Assembly (NCBI GenBank): GCA_910588595.1
Contig: CAJUQU010000211.1
Span: 1 to 7,112 of the forward strand
Length of the DNA: 7,112 nt
Source: an uncultured Lachnospiraceae bacterium
Lineage (GTDB): Bacteria > Bacillota_A > Clostridia > Lachnospirales > Lachnospiraceae
Direction of reading: 5' to 3'
Of this stretch, positions 1 through 6,212 are shown piece by piece; the stretch's first letter is position 1; each line of letters begins with the position of its first letter. A model generated the notes under the pieces. The model did not search any database. It saw only the letters and a program-made list of their open reading frames with translations, and was not told the DNA's origin. The position numbers and the translations under genes are program-made.

Positions 1-1101
1 CTCCTGCAGAAGCGAGATATCTTTTTCGCTGTCCTCCATATTGATAAAATCAACAAGTATCATTCCAGAAAGATTCCTGAGACGGATCTGCCGCATTATT
101 TCTGCAGCAGCTTCAAGATTGATCTGGAAAATAAACTCAGAACTTTCTTTTTTTGATATATTTTTCCCAGAATTGACATCGATCACATACATTGCCTCCG
201 TCTTTTCGATGACCAGATAGGCTCCCGACTTAAGCCAGACTTTTTTAGCGAGCAGTTCATCGAGCTGTGTTTCTATGCGGTAAAGCTTGTGCAGCGGGTA
301 GGTGCTATCCTGGTACAGTGAGATATTGGCGAGCTGATCTGGCATATAAAGTGCTGCAAAATCCTTCATTTCATTGTAAATCTGCTGGTCGTCCGCAATG
401 ATCTGCTGAAATACGATCCCTTCGTCCCGCATATTTGTCAGATATGGGGGTGCATTTTTCCAGATCCGGCTATAACACGTTCTGTGAAGGCCATCCTGGA
501 TCAAAGTGGCCATTTTGTCATTCAGATATCTGATCTCATCTCTGATTGGCTGCAGCATATCCTTTGTGTCTGTGGTTTCTGATGTCTGTAAAAGAGAGAC
601 TGCATTGGTGCGAATCACAACACCGTAGTCGGTCTCCTCCGGTATGGCTGTCCGAAGCAGCTCCTTCTCGATTTTGGAGCACTTTCTGGATATTCCTTTG
701 TAGGTGTTACCGCAGGAAACAACACTGTATTTGCCTGCCAGCGACAGATTGGTGGTAAATACGGGTTCTTTTGTCCGCACAGCCTCCTTTTCAAGCTGTA
801 CGATAATCTCATCTCCTGCCAGTATCCTGCCATCATACCTGCGGTTTGTAATGAGTGGCACATAGTCTGTGCGGATAGGCAGATAGCCCTTCTTGTTTGG
901 CGCGTAATCAATAAATGCCGCGTTGATCTGTTTCGCGACATTCTTCACTTTTGCGACAAAAATATCGCCTATTTTTGCGTCATCCATGTTTTCGTCGGAA
1001 TGTGTGAAAACGACGGATTCCATTTTGCAAGTCATAGCGTCCGAAATAAATGACAGTACTCCGTCTCTGTATTTTGTCACAACATATCGCATGGCACTCA
1101 T
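1..1101 (-). CDS. rng: Ribonuclease G/E family endoribonuclease, 3' end outside window
   Basis: Single-strand-specific, 5'-end-sensitive endoribonuclease of the RNase E/G family, which in bacteria acts in rRNA maturation and mRNA decay in the cytoplasm. The 367 visible residues stay open to the left edge. Residues about 36-125 match the S1-like RNA-binding region (GDIFVAKVKNV, then AAFIDY and GYLP). The stretch GVVIRTNA lies at 160-167. The catalytic core follows: KVWLKSGAYLVIEKTEAM at 287-304, IDVNSGK at 307-313 and LVDFINM at 349-355. D308 and D351 correspond to the two metal-binding aspartates of the family, with N310 beside them. The DNase-I-like end, the zinc-link cysteines and the C-terminus are not in the window. 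The start is the ATG at 1101, with AAAGGAAG 9 nt upstream; a second ATG three codons later is spaced worse. It lies 21 nt after the DUF2344 gene and is probably cotranscribed with it. Family assignment is very secure; RNase G rather than E is inferred from the lineage and compact N-terminus. Confidence 0.95.
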   Translation of the reverse strand, partial: MSAMRYVVTKYRDGVLSFISDAMTCKMESVVFTHSDENMDDAKIGDIFVAKVKNVAKQINAAFIDYAPNKKGYLPIRTDYVPLITNRRYDGRILAGDEIIVQLEKEAVRTKEPVFTTNLSLAGKYSVVSCGNTYKGISRKCSKIEKELLRTAIPEETDYGVVIRTNAVSLLQTSETTDTKDMLQPIRDEIRYLNDKMATLIQDGLHRTCYSRIWKNAPPYLTNMRDEGIVFQQIIADDQQIYNEMKDFAALYMPDQLANISLYQDSTYPLHKLYRIETQLDELLAKKVWLKSGAYLVIEKTEAMYVIDVNSGKNISKKESSEFIFQINLEAAAEIMRQIRLRNLSGMILVDFINMEDSEKDISLLQE

Positions 1102-1122
1102 TTGTATTTACTTCCTTTCATG

Positions 1123-1830
1123 TCAGAAATCACTTCCGGCAAATCCAAGCGGCTTCAACTGGACATGCTCTGAAGTTCCGACATTGGTATATGTTTCTTC
1201 ACGGGTGATCAACAATGCATATTCATCCAGCGGCTGGTCCTTATAGTCAAATATCGCTTTGACAACGAGTGTGGGTTTGATATTTCCGGCACTGCTGGCA
1301 TCAACTGTCAGATCGATGGTGTTTTCCGCCTCGTTGTAACTACATGCATAAATATATGGCTTCATGTCAAATGTCGATTCACTCTTTTTCGTCTTCTTTG
1401 TCACAATAATTTCGTTTTGACTATAAAAGTCATCTATAACTGATTTAGTCAAAAATCGAGGCTGGTATTCTTCCCGAAATGCAACAGTATAACGCGCCGC
1501 CGCAACACTTGCCATAGCATTGCCTGCATTGTCTGGAAGAAGCTTGACTTCCAGCACTTCAATTCCCTCGACCATCTGTGCATTGAGCGAGTCAGTCAAC
1601 TCTCTGGCACTTGTCAGCGTATTGACTTCAATGTCCATATACTCACCATTGCTCTCAAGTCCCACGCCGAGCGGCGCTGCAAATGACATGATCTGATGCG
1701 GGCTGAATCCTGTCGAGTATGCAATATCAACACCTGCACGGCGGATCGCTTTCTGAAAATAGCGCATGACATCTAAATGCCCGATAAATTTGAGCACACC
1801 ATGCTTTGAAAATTTCACTCTTAGTTTCAC
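1123..1830 (-). CDS. TIGR03936 / DUF2344 radical SAM-associated protein
   Basis: A 235-residue protein of unknown biochemical function, of the family found next to, or in some species fused to, the TIGR03960-type radical SAM protein encoded immediately upstream here. The N-terminus carries the family signature: VKLRVKFSKHG, then KFIGHLDVMRYFQKAIRRAG (14-33, with H18-L-D20) and GFSPHQIMSFAAPLGVG (41-57). The length is usual for the stand-alone form. No signal peptide or membrane segment is visible, so it is probably cytoplasmic. The GTG at 1830 is chosen because AGGAGGG sits 5-6 nt upstream. The same frame opens at an ATG at 1899, but that would overlap the radical SAM gene by about 55 nt and has no ribosome site. 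The gene starts 14 nt after the radical SAM stop, which suggests translational coupling and equal expression. The C-terminal half (about 130-235) has no motif I recognise. Confidence 0.9.
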   Translation of the reverse strand: MKLRVKFSKHGVLKFIGHLDVMRYFQKAIRRAGVDIAYSTGFSPHQIMSFAAPLGVGLESNGEYMDIEVNTLTSARELTDSLNAQMVEGIEVLEVKLLPDNAGNAMASVAAARYTVAFREEYQPRFLTKSVIDDFYSQNEIIVTKKTKKSESTFDMKPYIYACSYNEAENTIDLTVDASSAGNIKPTLVVKAIFDYKDQPLDEYALLITREETYTNVGTSEHVQLKPLGFAGSDF

Positions 1831-1835
1831 AATTT

Positions 1836-1842
1836 CCCTCCT
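1836..1842 (-). promoter_or_regulatory. Ribosome binding site fixing the GTG start of the DUF2344 gene
   Basis: The minus strand reads AGGAGGG here, followed by AAATT and the GTG at 1830. This near-perfect anti-16S match lies in the 14-nt gap after the radical SAM stop codon. It is the reason for preferring the GTG over the upstream in-frame ATG at 1899. Confidence 0.85.
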
Positions 1843-1844
1843 GA

Positions 1845-3707
1845 TTATTTCGCAATACAAATTCCACACTTGAATCTGGCTGCTCCGCATGCATTGCACT
1901 GCTGCTGACAGTTGGGAGTCACCTGTCCGTCAAGCGCCCGCTGCCACTCTCTCTTTAAGAATTCTTTTGAAACCCCGCAATCGATAAAATCCCACGGAAA
2001 GATCTCGTCAATGCTGCGTTCGCGTGTCGTATAAAAATTTGTATCAATACCGCATTCCGCAAATGTTTCCATCCATATGTCGTGTTTGTAATACTCTCCC
2101 CATGCGTCAAAGATGCATCCCTTTTGATATGCTTTCAGGATCGGCTCGCATAGACGCCTGTCTCCGCGGGCAAGAATCCCCTCCATAACGCTGGCATCTG
2201 CTTCATGCCAGTTGTATTTGATACTCTTCTGATTCAGTTGTTCCGAGACAGCCCTTCTTGTCGTGTATGCTTTTTCCAAAAACTGTTCCTTGGTACACTG
2301 TGGCGCCCACTGGAACGGTGTAAAAGGTTTGGGAACAAAGAAGGACGTGCTGGCGACGATCTGTACCTTTCCGTTTCTTTTTTCCTTTGGCACTGTATCA
2401 AAAAATGTAGCAGCGATCTTGTTGGAGAGTTCAGCAATGCCTTTGATATCCTCTTGCGTTTCTGTCGGCAGTCCAAGCATAAAATAAAGTTTTACCCTGT
2501 TCCATCCGCCCTCAAATGCCAGTGCTGCACCCTTTAAGATATCTTCTTCAGTCAGCCCTTTGTTGATAACATTTCTGAGCCGTTGGCTTCCGGCTTCCGG
2601 CGCAAACGTCAGACTGCTTTTTCTGACGTCCTGAACTTTTTTCATGACATCGAGCGAAAAGGCATCGATCCGAAGTGACGGAAGCGAAATATTTACCTTT
2701 TTTTCACTGCATTTGTCGATCAGAAAGTTTACGAGTGCTTCAAGCTGTGAATAATCGCTTGAACTGAGTGAACTCAGTGAAATCTCATCATATCCAGTGT
2801 TGTCAAGCATTTTCACCGCATAATCCTCGAGCATCGCCACATCGCGCTCCCGTACTGGCCTGTATAATTGTCCTGCCTGACAAAAACGGCATCCCCGGAT
2901 ACAGCCTCTCTGGATCTCGAGAACTACCCTGTCCTGCGTACATTTGATAAAAGGCACGACAGGTCTTTCGGGATAGTATGTGTCCGATATATCCGCCACG
3001 ATCTCTTTCATGACTGTTTGGGGAATATCAGGGCGTATCGGGTTAAAGGAGCTGATCGTGCCGTCTTCATGATAGCTTACTTCATAAAAACACGGCACAT
3101 ACATTCCAGGAAGTTTTGCGGCTTGCGCCAGAAATTCTTCCCTTGACGCATTCTTTTCCCTGCACTTCTTGTACAGATCCAGAAGAGGACGGTACTGCGT
3201 CTCTCCTTCTCCGATATAGAAAATATCGAAAAAATCAGCGATCGGTTCAGGATTGTAACTGCAGGGACCGCCTCCGATCACAATGGGATGTTCCCAGGTC
3301 CGCTCTGACGCCAGTAAAGGGATCTGGGACAAGTCCAATATCTGCAAGATATTAGTATAGCACATCTCGTACTGAATCGTGATACCCAGAAAGTCAAAGT
3401 CTTTGATCGGATCCTGAGATTCCAGCGCAAATAGAGGAATCTTTTGGTCGCGCATGACCGCATCAAGATCCGGCCATGGCGAGTAGACACGCTCACACCA
3501 GGTATCCTCAAAACGGTTGAACATATCGTACAGTATCTGGATACCCAAGTGTGACATGCCGATCTCATAGACATCAGGAAAACACATTGCAAATCGGACG
3601 GCTATGTCATCCTTGTTTTTGGTGACACTGTTCACTTCGTTTCCGATATAGCGTGCCGGTTTCTCAATTTTTAGCAGTATCTCATCACTCAAAGCTAATC
3701 TTCTCAT
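1845..3707 (-). CDS. TIGR03960-type B12-binding-like radical SAM protein
   Basis: A 620-residue radical SAM enzyme of unknown substrate. The N-terminal third (about 30-200) resembles the cobalamin-binding-like domain of class B radical SAM proteins. It has CFPDVYEIGMSHLGIQ (42-57), VIGGGPCS (143-150) and YIGEGET (164-170), but no DxHxxG cobalt-ligand motif, so B12 may be bound base-off or not at all. The radical SAM core begins near 258. RGCIRGCRFC places C269, C273 and C276 in the CxxxCxxC motif that binds the SAM-coordinating [4Fe-4S] cluster. SLSSLSSSDYS (310-320), LTFAPEAGSQRLR (366-378) and KLYFMLGLPTET (406-417) are further core strands. The C-terminus ends in a five-cysteine cluster (C600, C604, C607, C614, C617), possibly a second metal or Fe-S site. 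The ATG at 3707 has AGAGGA 5 nt upstream; the ATG at 3737 adds ten residues (MRNKREQRID) with a weak site. The DUF2344 partner and RNase G follow directly. The family call is secure; the reaction is unknown. Confidence 0.93.
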   Translation of the reverse strand: MRRLALSDEILLKIEKPARYIGNEVNSVTKNKDDIAVRFAMCFPDVYEIGMSHLGIQILYDMFNRFEDTWCERVYSPWPDLDAVMRDQKIPLFALESQDPIKDFDFLGITIQYEMCYTNILQILDLSQIPLLASERTWEHPIVIGGGPCSYNPEPIADFFDIFYIGEGETQYRPLLDLYKKCREKNASREEFLAQAAKLPGMYVPCFYEVSYHEDGTISSFNPIRPDIPQTVMKEIVADISDTYYPERPVVPFIKCTQDRVVLEIQRGCIRGCRFCQAGQLYRPVRERDVAMLEDYAVKMLDNTGYDEISLSSLSSSDYSQLEALVNFLIDKCSEKKVNISLPSLRIDAFSLDVMKKVQDVRKSSLTFAPEAGSQRLRNVINKGLTEEDILKGAALAFEGGWNRVKLYFMLGLPTETQEDIKGIAELSNKIAATFFDTVPKEKRNGKVQIVASTSFFVPKPFTPFQWAPQCTKEQFLEKAYTTRRAVSEQLNQKSIKYNWHEADASVMEGILARGDRRLCEPILKAYQKGCIFDAWGEYYKHDIWMETFAECGIDTNFYTTRERSIDEIFPWDFIDCGVSKEFLKREWQRALDGQVTPNCQQQCNACGAARFKCGICIAK

Positions 3708-3712
3708 ATCAA

Positions 3713-3718
3713 TCCTCT
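3713..3718 (-). promoter_or_regulatory. Ribosome binding site deciding the radical SAM gene start
   Basis: The minus strand reads AGAGGA, then TTGAT, then the ATG at 3707. Before the alternative ATG at 3737 only a weak TTGGGAA is present. Family members also tend to start close to the (R)LAL...EKPARYIGNE segment, so the downstream start is preferred. Confidence 0.65.
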
Positions 3719-3724
3719 GTTCTC

Positions 3725-3769
3725 GTTTATTTCGCATTTCCCAATGAAAGAGTCATCCTCTCAATAAAC
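3725..3769 (-). other. Possible folded leader between lysozyme and radical SAM genes
   Basis: On the minus strand GTTTATT (3769-3763), directly after the lysozyme stop codon, can pair with AATAAAC (3731-3725). Between these arms lie two small potential hairpins: AGAG-GATGA-CTCT (3761-3749) and CATT-GGGA-AATG (3746-3735). Together they could make a three-way junction just upstream of the radical SAM ribosome site. The stems are short and AT-rich, and no U-run follows, so this is not a typical intrinsic terminator. The complementarity is read directly; a function is speculative. Confidence 0.25.
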
Positions 3770-5506
3770 TTATTGCGGAAGCTGGGGTACCGCCGGCTGT
3801 GGAAGCATTTTGCCGTCAACATCAAATAAGTAAGGAACTCCGCCGATTTCGACGATGCCTGTCTGCATATTTCCATTGATATCAAAATAGTAAATGCTGT
3901 CATTAATCGTTACCATTCCAATAGCCATATGTCCGTCTGCTTCATAATACTTTGCAGTGACACCGTCGTTGAACCAGCCTGTATACATCACGCCGTCCGC
4001 TGCAAACAGATAGGAAAGACCATTCAGGTTTACAACTCCTGTCATCATATGTCCGAGCTGATCAAAGAGATATGTCTTGCCGTCAATCGTCTGCCAGCCC
4101 GCCACTCTGTGCCCGTCTTCCATAGACAGGTAATACGTGTAAGCGCCATCATTAAACCAGCCCTTCACCATAGAACCGTCTGCTGCGAACAGGAACGTCT
4201 GATCACCGATCGTCTGCCAGCCTGTCAGCATCACTCCGTTTGCGTCAAAGCAATAGGTTTTTCCATCGATCGTCTGCCAGCCCGATACTCTGTGCCCGTC
4301 TTCCATAGACAGATAGTAGGTGAAAATGCCGTCATTAAACCAGCCATATGCCATAGAACCATCTGCTGCAAACAGGAACGTCTGACCGCCGATCGTCTGC
4401 CAGCCCGTCTGCATGATTCCATTCAGATCAAAGTAATAGTATTTGTTGTTTACAATACTAAGTCCGGTGAGCATGTGCCCATCTGTTGAGAAGAATCGCT
4501 TCCCATCAGGAAAATCCAAAAGTCCGACACACATTGCGCCATCAGGTGCAAAATAGTAGGTCAGTCCGTTCAGATTCTGAAGTCCGGTAAGCATTTTGCC
4601 ATCGGTATTAAAACAGTACATTCCCGGTCCGATCGGTGTAAATCCAACCGCCATAACGCCGTCTGGATGTAGGTAATACATCGCATCGTCGAGCGGCAGC
4701 CACCCTGTAACCATGCGCCCGGCGGGATCGAGATAATATTTTGCTGTTCCTAAGTCAAGCCACCCCCGCTGCATTTTGTAATTGATATAGAAATACAGAT
4801 ACCCTTTTCGCGGAACCCATCCTGTGTTGACAATGCTGGTGGAATAGTCTTTCAGGGCATAGTCCAGATCCACATCTCCTTTGATTCCTGGCACACTTCC
4901 CTTGCAGGAATACTGCCAGATAGATGCATCGGGAATTTCACATGCAGCTGCCCACTGTGCCACCCACTTGTCATAAAATACAGGTCCAAGCCTTTTATTA
5001 AACCAGCTCGTACTAGAGTAGACCATAGGGTAATACCCTTCTGCCTCGATCATGGCACAGAACGTGTTTGCCATGAGGGATAAGGTTTCCGGAGACAGGG
5101 ATTTCTGTACATTGTCCTCAACATCCCACACCACCGGATAAGATACCTGAACATTCTGAATGGCATTCAGGACAAACTGTGCCTCCACAACCGCCTCCTC
5201 TACACTTTTTGCGTAAGAATATATGTAAACACCTGTCTTGATACCTGCCTGTTGTGCGGCAAGCATATTATAATTGAAATATGGATCGATCCCGGATTTT
5301 GTGCTGCCGACCTTGATAAAAGCAAACGAGATGCCGCTTTGGGCTACCGCCTGCCAATCGATCGCTCCCTGGTATTTTGAGACATCGATTCCATTTTCTA
5401 CTACTGCCGCTTTCGCTGGAAATGCTGGTGCACAGCAAAGCAGGCACACTGCAAGAAGCGTGCAGATGATCCGTGTAAATTTGTTGGCTGATTTCTGTTT
5501 TCTCAT
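3770..5506 (-). CDS. Secreted GH25 muramidase (lysozyme) with choline-binding-type repeats
   Basis: A 578-residue exported enzyme that is predicted to cut the MurNAc-GlcNAc beta-1,4 bond of peptidoglycan. The signal peptide spans about 1-33: basic start MRKQKSANKF, hydrophobic IICTLLAVCLL, cleavage probably after AKA. The GH25 domain covers about 38-222. GIDVSKYQG contains D41, VVWDVED holds the D128-x-E130 pair, and KGDVDLDYAL (209-218) closes the barrel; these match the family's catalytic acids. Residues about 236-568 are about 16-17 repeats of 18-21 residues (type GWQTIDGKTYYFDANGVMLT), which bind the cell wall, in relatives often via choline. The tail is short and Pro/Gln-rich (PQPAVPQLPQ), with no LPxTG anchor. 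The ATG at 5506 has GGGAGG 11 nt upstream and gives a proper signal peptide; the frame stays open back to 5680 within hisB, but those codons encode no sensible protein start. Possible roles are wall turnover, cell separation or attack on other bacteria. It sits between histidine genes and an RNA-related group without an obvious tie to either. Confidence 0.93.
   Translation of the reverse strand: MRKQKSANKFTRIICTLLAVCLLCCAPAFPAKAAVVENGIDVSKYQGAIDWQAVAQSGISFAFIKVGSTKSGIDPYFNYNMLAAQQAGIKTGVYIYSYAKSVEEAVVEAQFVLNAIQNVQVSYPVVWDVEDNVQKSLSPETLSLMANTFCAMIEAEGYYPMVYSSTSWFNKRLGPVFYDKWVAQWAAACEIPDASIWQYSCKGSVPGIKGDVDLDYALKDYSTSIVNTGWVPRKGYLYFYINYKMQRGWLDLGTAKYYLDPAGRMVTGWLPLDDAMYYLHPDGVMAVGFTPIGPGMYCFNTDGKMLTGLQNLNGLTYYFAPDGAMCVGLLDFPDGKRFFSTDGHMLTGLSIVNNKYYYFDLNGIMQTGWQTIGGQTFLFAADGSMAYGWFNDGIFTYYLSMEDGHRVSGWQTIDGKTYCFDANGVMLTGWQTIGDQTFLFAADGSMVKGWFNDGAYTYYLSMEDGHRVAGWQTIDGKTYLFDQLGHMMTGVVNLNGLSYLFAADGVMYTGWFNDGVTAKYYEADGHMAIGMVTINDSIYYFDINGNMQTGIVEIGGVPYLFDVDGKMLPQPAVPQLPQ
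3803..4801 (-). repeat. Array of cell-wall-binding (choline-binding-type) repeats in the lysozyme gene
   Basis: Codons about 236-568 of the lysozyme encode some 16-17 degenerate repeats of 18-21 residues. Each follows the pattern aromatic pair, small loop with D/N-G, M, T/V-G, often W. Examples are KYYYFDLNGIMQTG, KTYCFDANGVMLTG and IYYFDINGNMQTG. The pattern matches the CW_binding/choline-binding repeat family, which folds as a beta-hairpin solenoid with aromatic ligand pockets. The first repeats are more divergent than the central ones. Several units deviate (YYLSMEDGHRVSG, KRFFSTDGHMLTG), which may change ligand sites. Confidence 0.9.
4040..4405 (-). repeat. Tandem 183-bp (61-codon) duplication inside the wall-binding array
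   Basis: Lysozyme residues 368-428 and 429-489 are two near-identical 61-residue blocks, each made of three basic repeats. Copy one occupies 4405-4223 and copy two 4222-4040. Both run GWQTIG-QTFLFAADGSM, GWFNDG, TYYLSMEDGHRV-GWQTIDGKTY. The DNA is also strongly conserved at an exact 183-bp offset, for example the shared atcgtctgccag at 4086 and 4269. This indicates a fairly recent in-frame duplication, and copy number may vary between strains. Confidence 0.9.
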
Positions 5507-5517
5507 CAGTCGATTTT

Positions 5518-5523
5518 CCTCCC
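5518..5523 (-). promoter_or_regulatory. Ribosome binding site of the lysozyme gene
   Basis: The minus strand reads GGGAGG here, 11 nt before the ATG at 5506. The spacing is slightly long, but this is the only good site in the region. It sets the start directly ahead of a canonical signal peptide. Confidence 0.7.
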
Positions 5524-5527
5524 TGTA

Positions 5528-5569
5528 AGGAACTGCTAAATAATTTAACGCCATTTCTTGACAGTTCCT
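5528..5569 (-). promoter_or_regulatory. Perfect 8-bp inverted repeat in the lysozyme leader
   Basis: On the minus strand AGGAACTG (5569-5562) is exactly complementary to CAGTTCCT (5535-5528), with a 26-nt spacer. The downstream arm ends 4 nt before the ribosome site GGGAGG. If transcribed, it could form a stem in the 5' leader, or as DNA it could be a two-half-site operator, though the half-sites are far apart. A weak -10-like TATATT (5576-5571) lies just upstream, which would put a transcription start near 5563, at the stem's 5' side. No good -35 is seen 16-18 nt before it. The repeat is observed; regulation is inferred. Confidence 0.4.
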
Positions 5570-5603
5570 AAATATAAACATGTAAATAAACTTCTTTTGC
5601 AGC

Positions 5604-6191
5604 CTACAGGCTTCCCTTTGTCGAGAGCACATCCTTGATGCGCTCATCCATGGATACCGCATTGTCAAGTGCCTTGGCAAATGCTTTGAAGATAGCTTCG
5701 ATCATATGATGGCTGTTCTCGCCGCTGAGCATCTTGATATGTATATTCATGGCGGCACTGTATGATACGGCATAGAAAAACTCTTTTACCAGCGATGTGT
5801 CAAAACTGCCGACCATATCATTCGGAAAACTGCAGTCAAACTGCAGATAGGGACGACCGCACAGATCGACAGCGCACAATGCCAGAGCATCATCCATTGG
5901 CAGGATAAAATAGCCATATCGCCTGATGCCTTTCTTGTCGCCGGCAGCTTCCCTGATGGCGTTCCCAAGCACAATACCGGCGTCCTCAACAGTATGGTGT
6001 CCATCGACCTCTAAATCGCCTTTTATCGCGACCTCCAAATCAAAGAAACCATGTTTGGAAAATCCTTCAAGCATATGGTCAAAAAAGCCGATGCCTGTGT
6101 TGACAGACGATTTTCCCTCTCCGTCCAGATTCAGTCTCATGCTGATATCCGTCTCCTTGGTCACTCTTTTTACTTCTGCGATCCTGTCCAT
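5604..6191 (-). CDS. hisB: Imidazoleglycerol-phosphate dehydratase
   Basis: Converts D-erythro-imidazole-glycerol phosphate to imidazole-acetol phosphate in histidine biosynthesis; a cytoplasmic, manganese-dependent 24-mer in characterised members. The 195-residue length is normal for the monofunctional form, with no histidinol-phosphatase domain. The metal-binding signatures are intact: FFDHMLEGFSKHG (36-48, with H39 and H47), DGHHTVEDAGI (63-73, with H65, H66 and E69) and GENSHHMIEAIFKAFAKAL (157-175, with H161, H162 and E165). The ATG at 6191 has AAAGGA 7 nt upstream and lies 21 nt after the hisD stop, so the two genes are almost certainly cotranscribed. No further his gene follows; the next gene is a lysozyme. 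A short palindrome (AGCCT-GT-AGGCT on the minus strand, 5612-5601) overlaps the stop codon but has no U-run after it. Confidence 0.97.
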   Translation of the reverse strand: MDRIAEVKRVTKETDISMRLNLDGEGKSSVNTGIGFFDHMLEGFSKHGFFDLEVAIKGDLEVDGHHTVEDAGIVLGNAIREAAGDKKGIRRYGYFILPMDDALALCAVDLCGRPYLQFDCSFPNDMVGSFDTSLVKEFFYAVSYSAAMNIHIKMLSGENSHHMIEAIFKAFAKALDNAVSMDERIKDVLSTKGSL

Positions 6192-6212
6192 AGTGACATC
6201 CTTTCTGGTGAT

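Noticed and set aside
140..175. T-rich stretch as a terminator
   Set aside because: It lies inside the RNase G coding frame (the lysine-rich NISKKESSEF segment on the minus strand) and has no GC-rich stem.
615..941. 108-codon minus-strand open frame
   Set aside because: It lies in another frame within the RNase G gene, whose own frame encodes clear S1-domain and catalytic sequence.
3929..4489. 186-codon plus-strand open frame across the lysozyme repeats
   Set aside because: It lies antisense to the repeat array and is long because the same repeated DNA lacks stops in that frame. Its protein only mirrors the repeat period, and no ribosome site was found.
5422..5445. Lipobox in the lysozyme signal peptide (LLCCAP)
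   Set aside because: The residue before each cysteine is not G, A or S, and a standard AKA cleavage site follows, so an ordinary secreted protein is more likely.
5558..5588. Plus-strand TTGACA as the -35 of a promoter antisense to hisB
   Set aside because: At 17 nt the -10 would be TGTAAA, which lacks the key A at position 2. TAAATA fits only at 19 nt. No plus-strand gene follows.
5601..5612. Palindrome AGCCTACAGGCT as a terminator for the his genes
   Set aside because: It overlaps the hisB stop, leaves only a 2-4 nt loop, and is followed by GCAAAAGAAG on the minus strand, not a U-run.
5507..5680. N-terminal extension of the lysozyme frame into hisB
   Set aside because: The extra 58 codons cover the hisB 3' end and the gap, have no ribosome site, and would bury the signal peptide.
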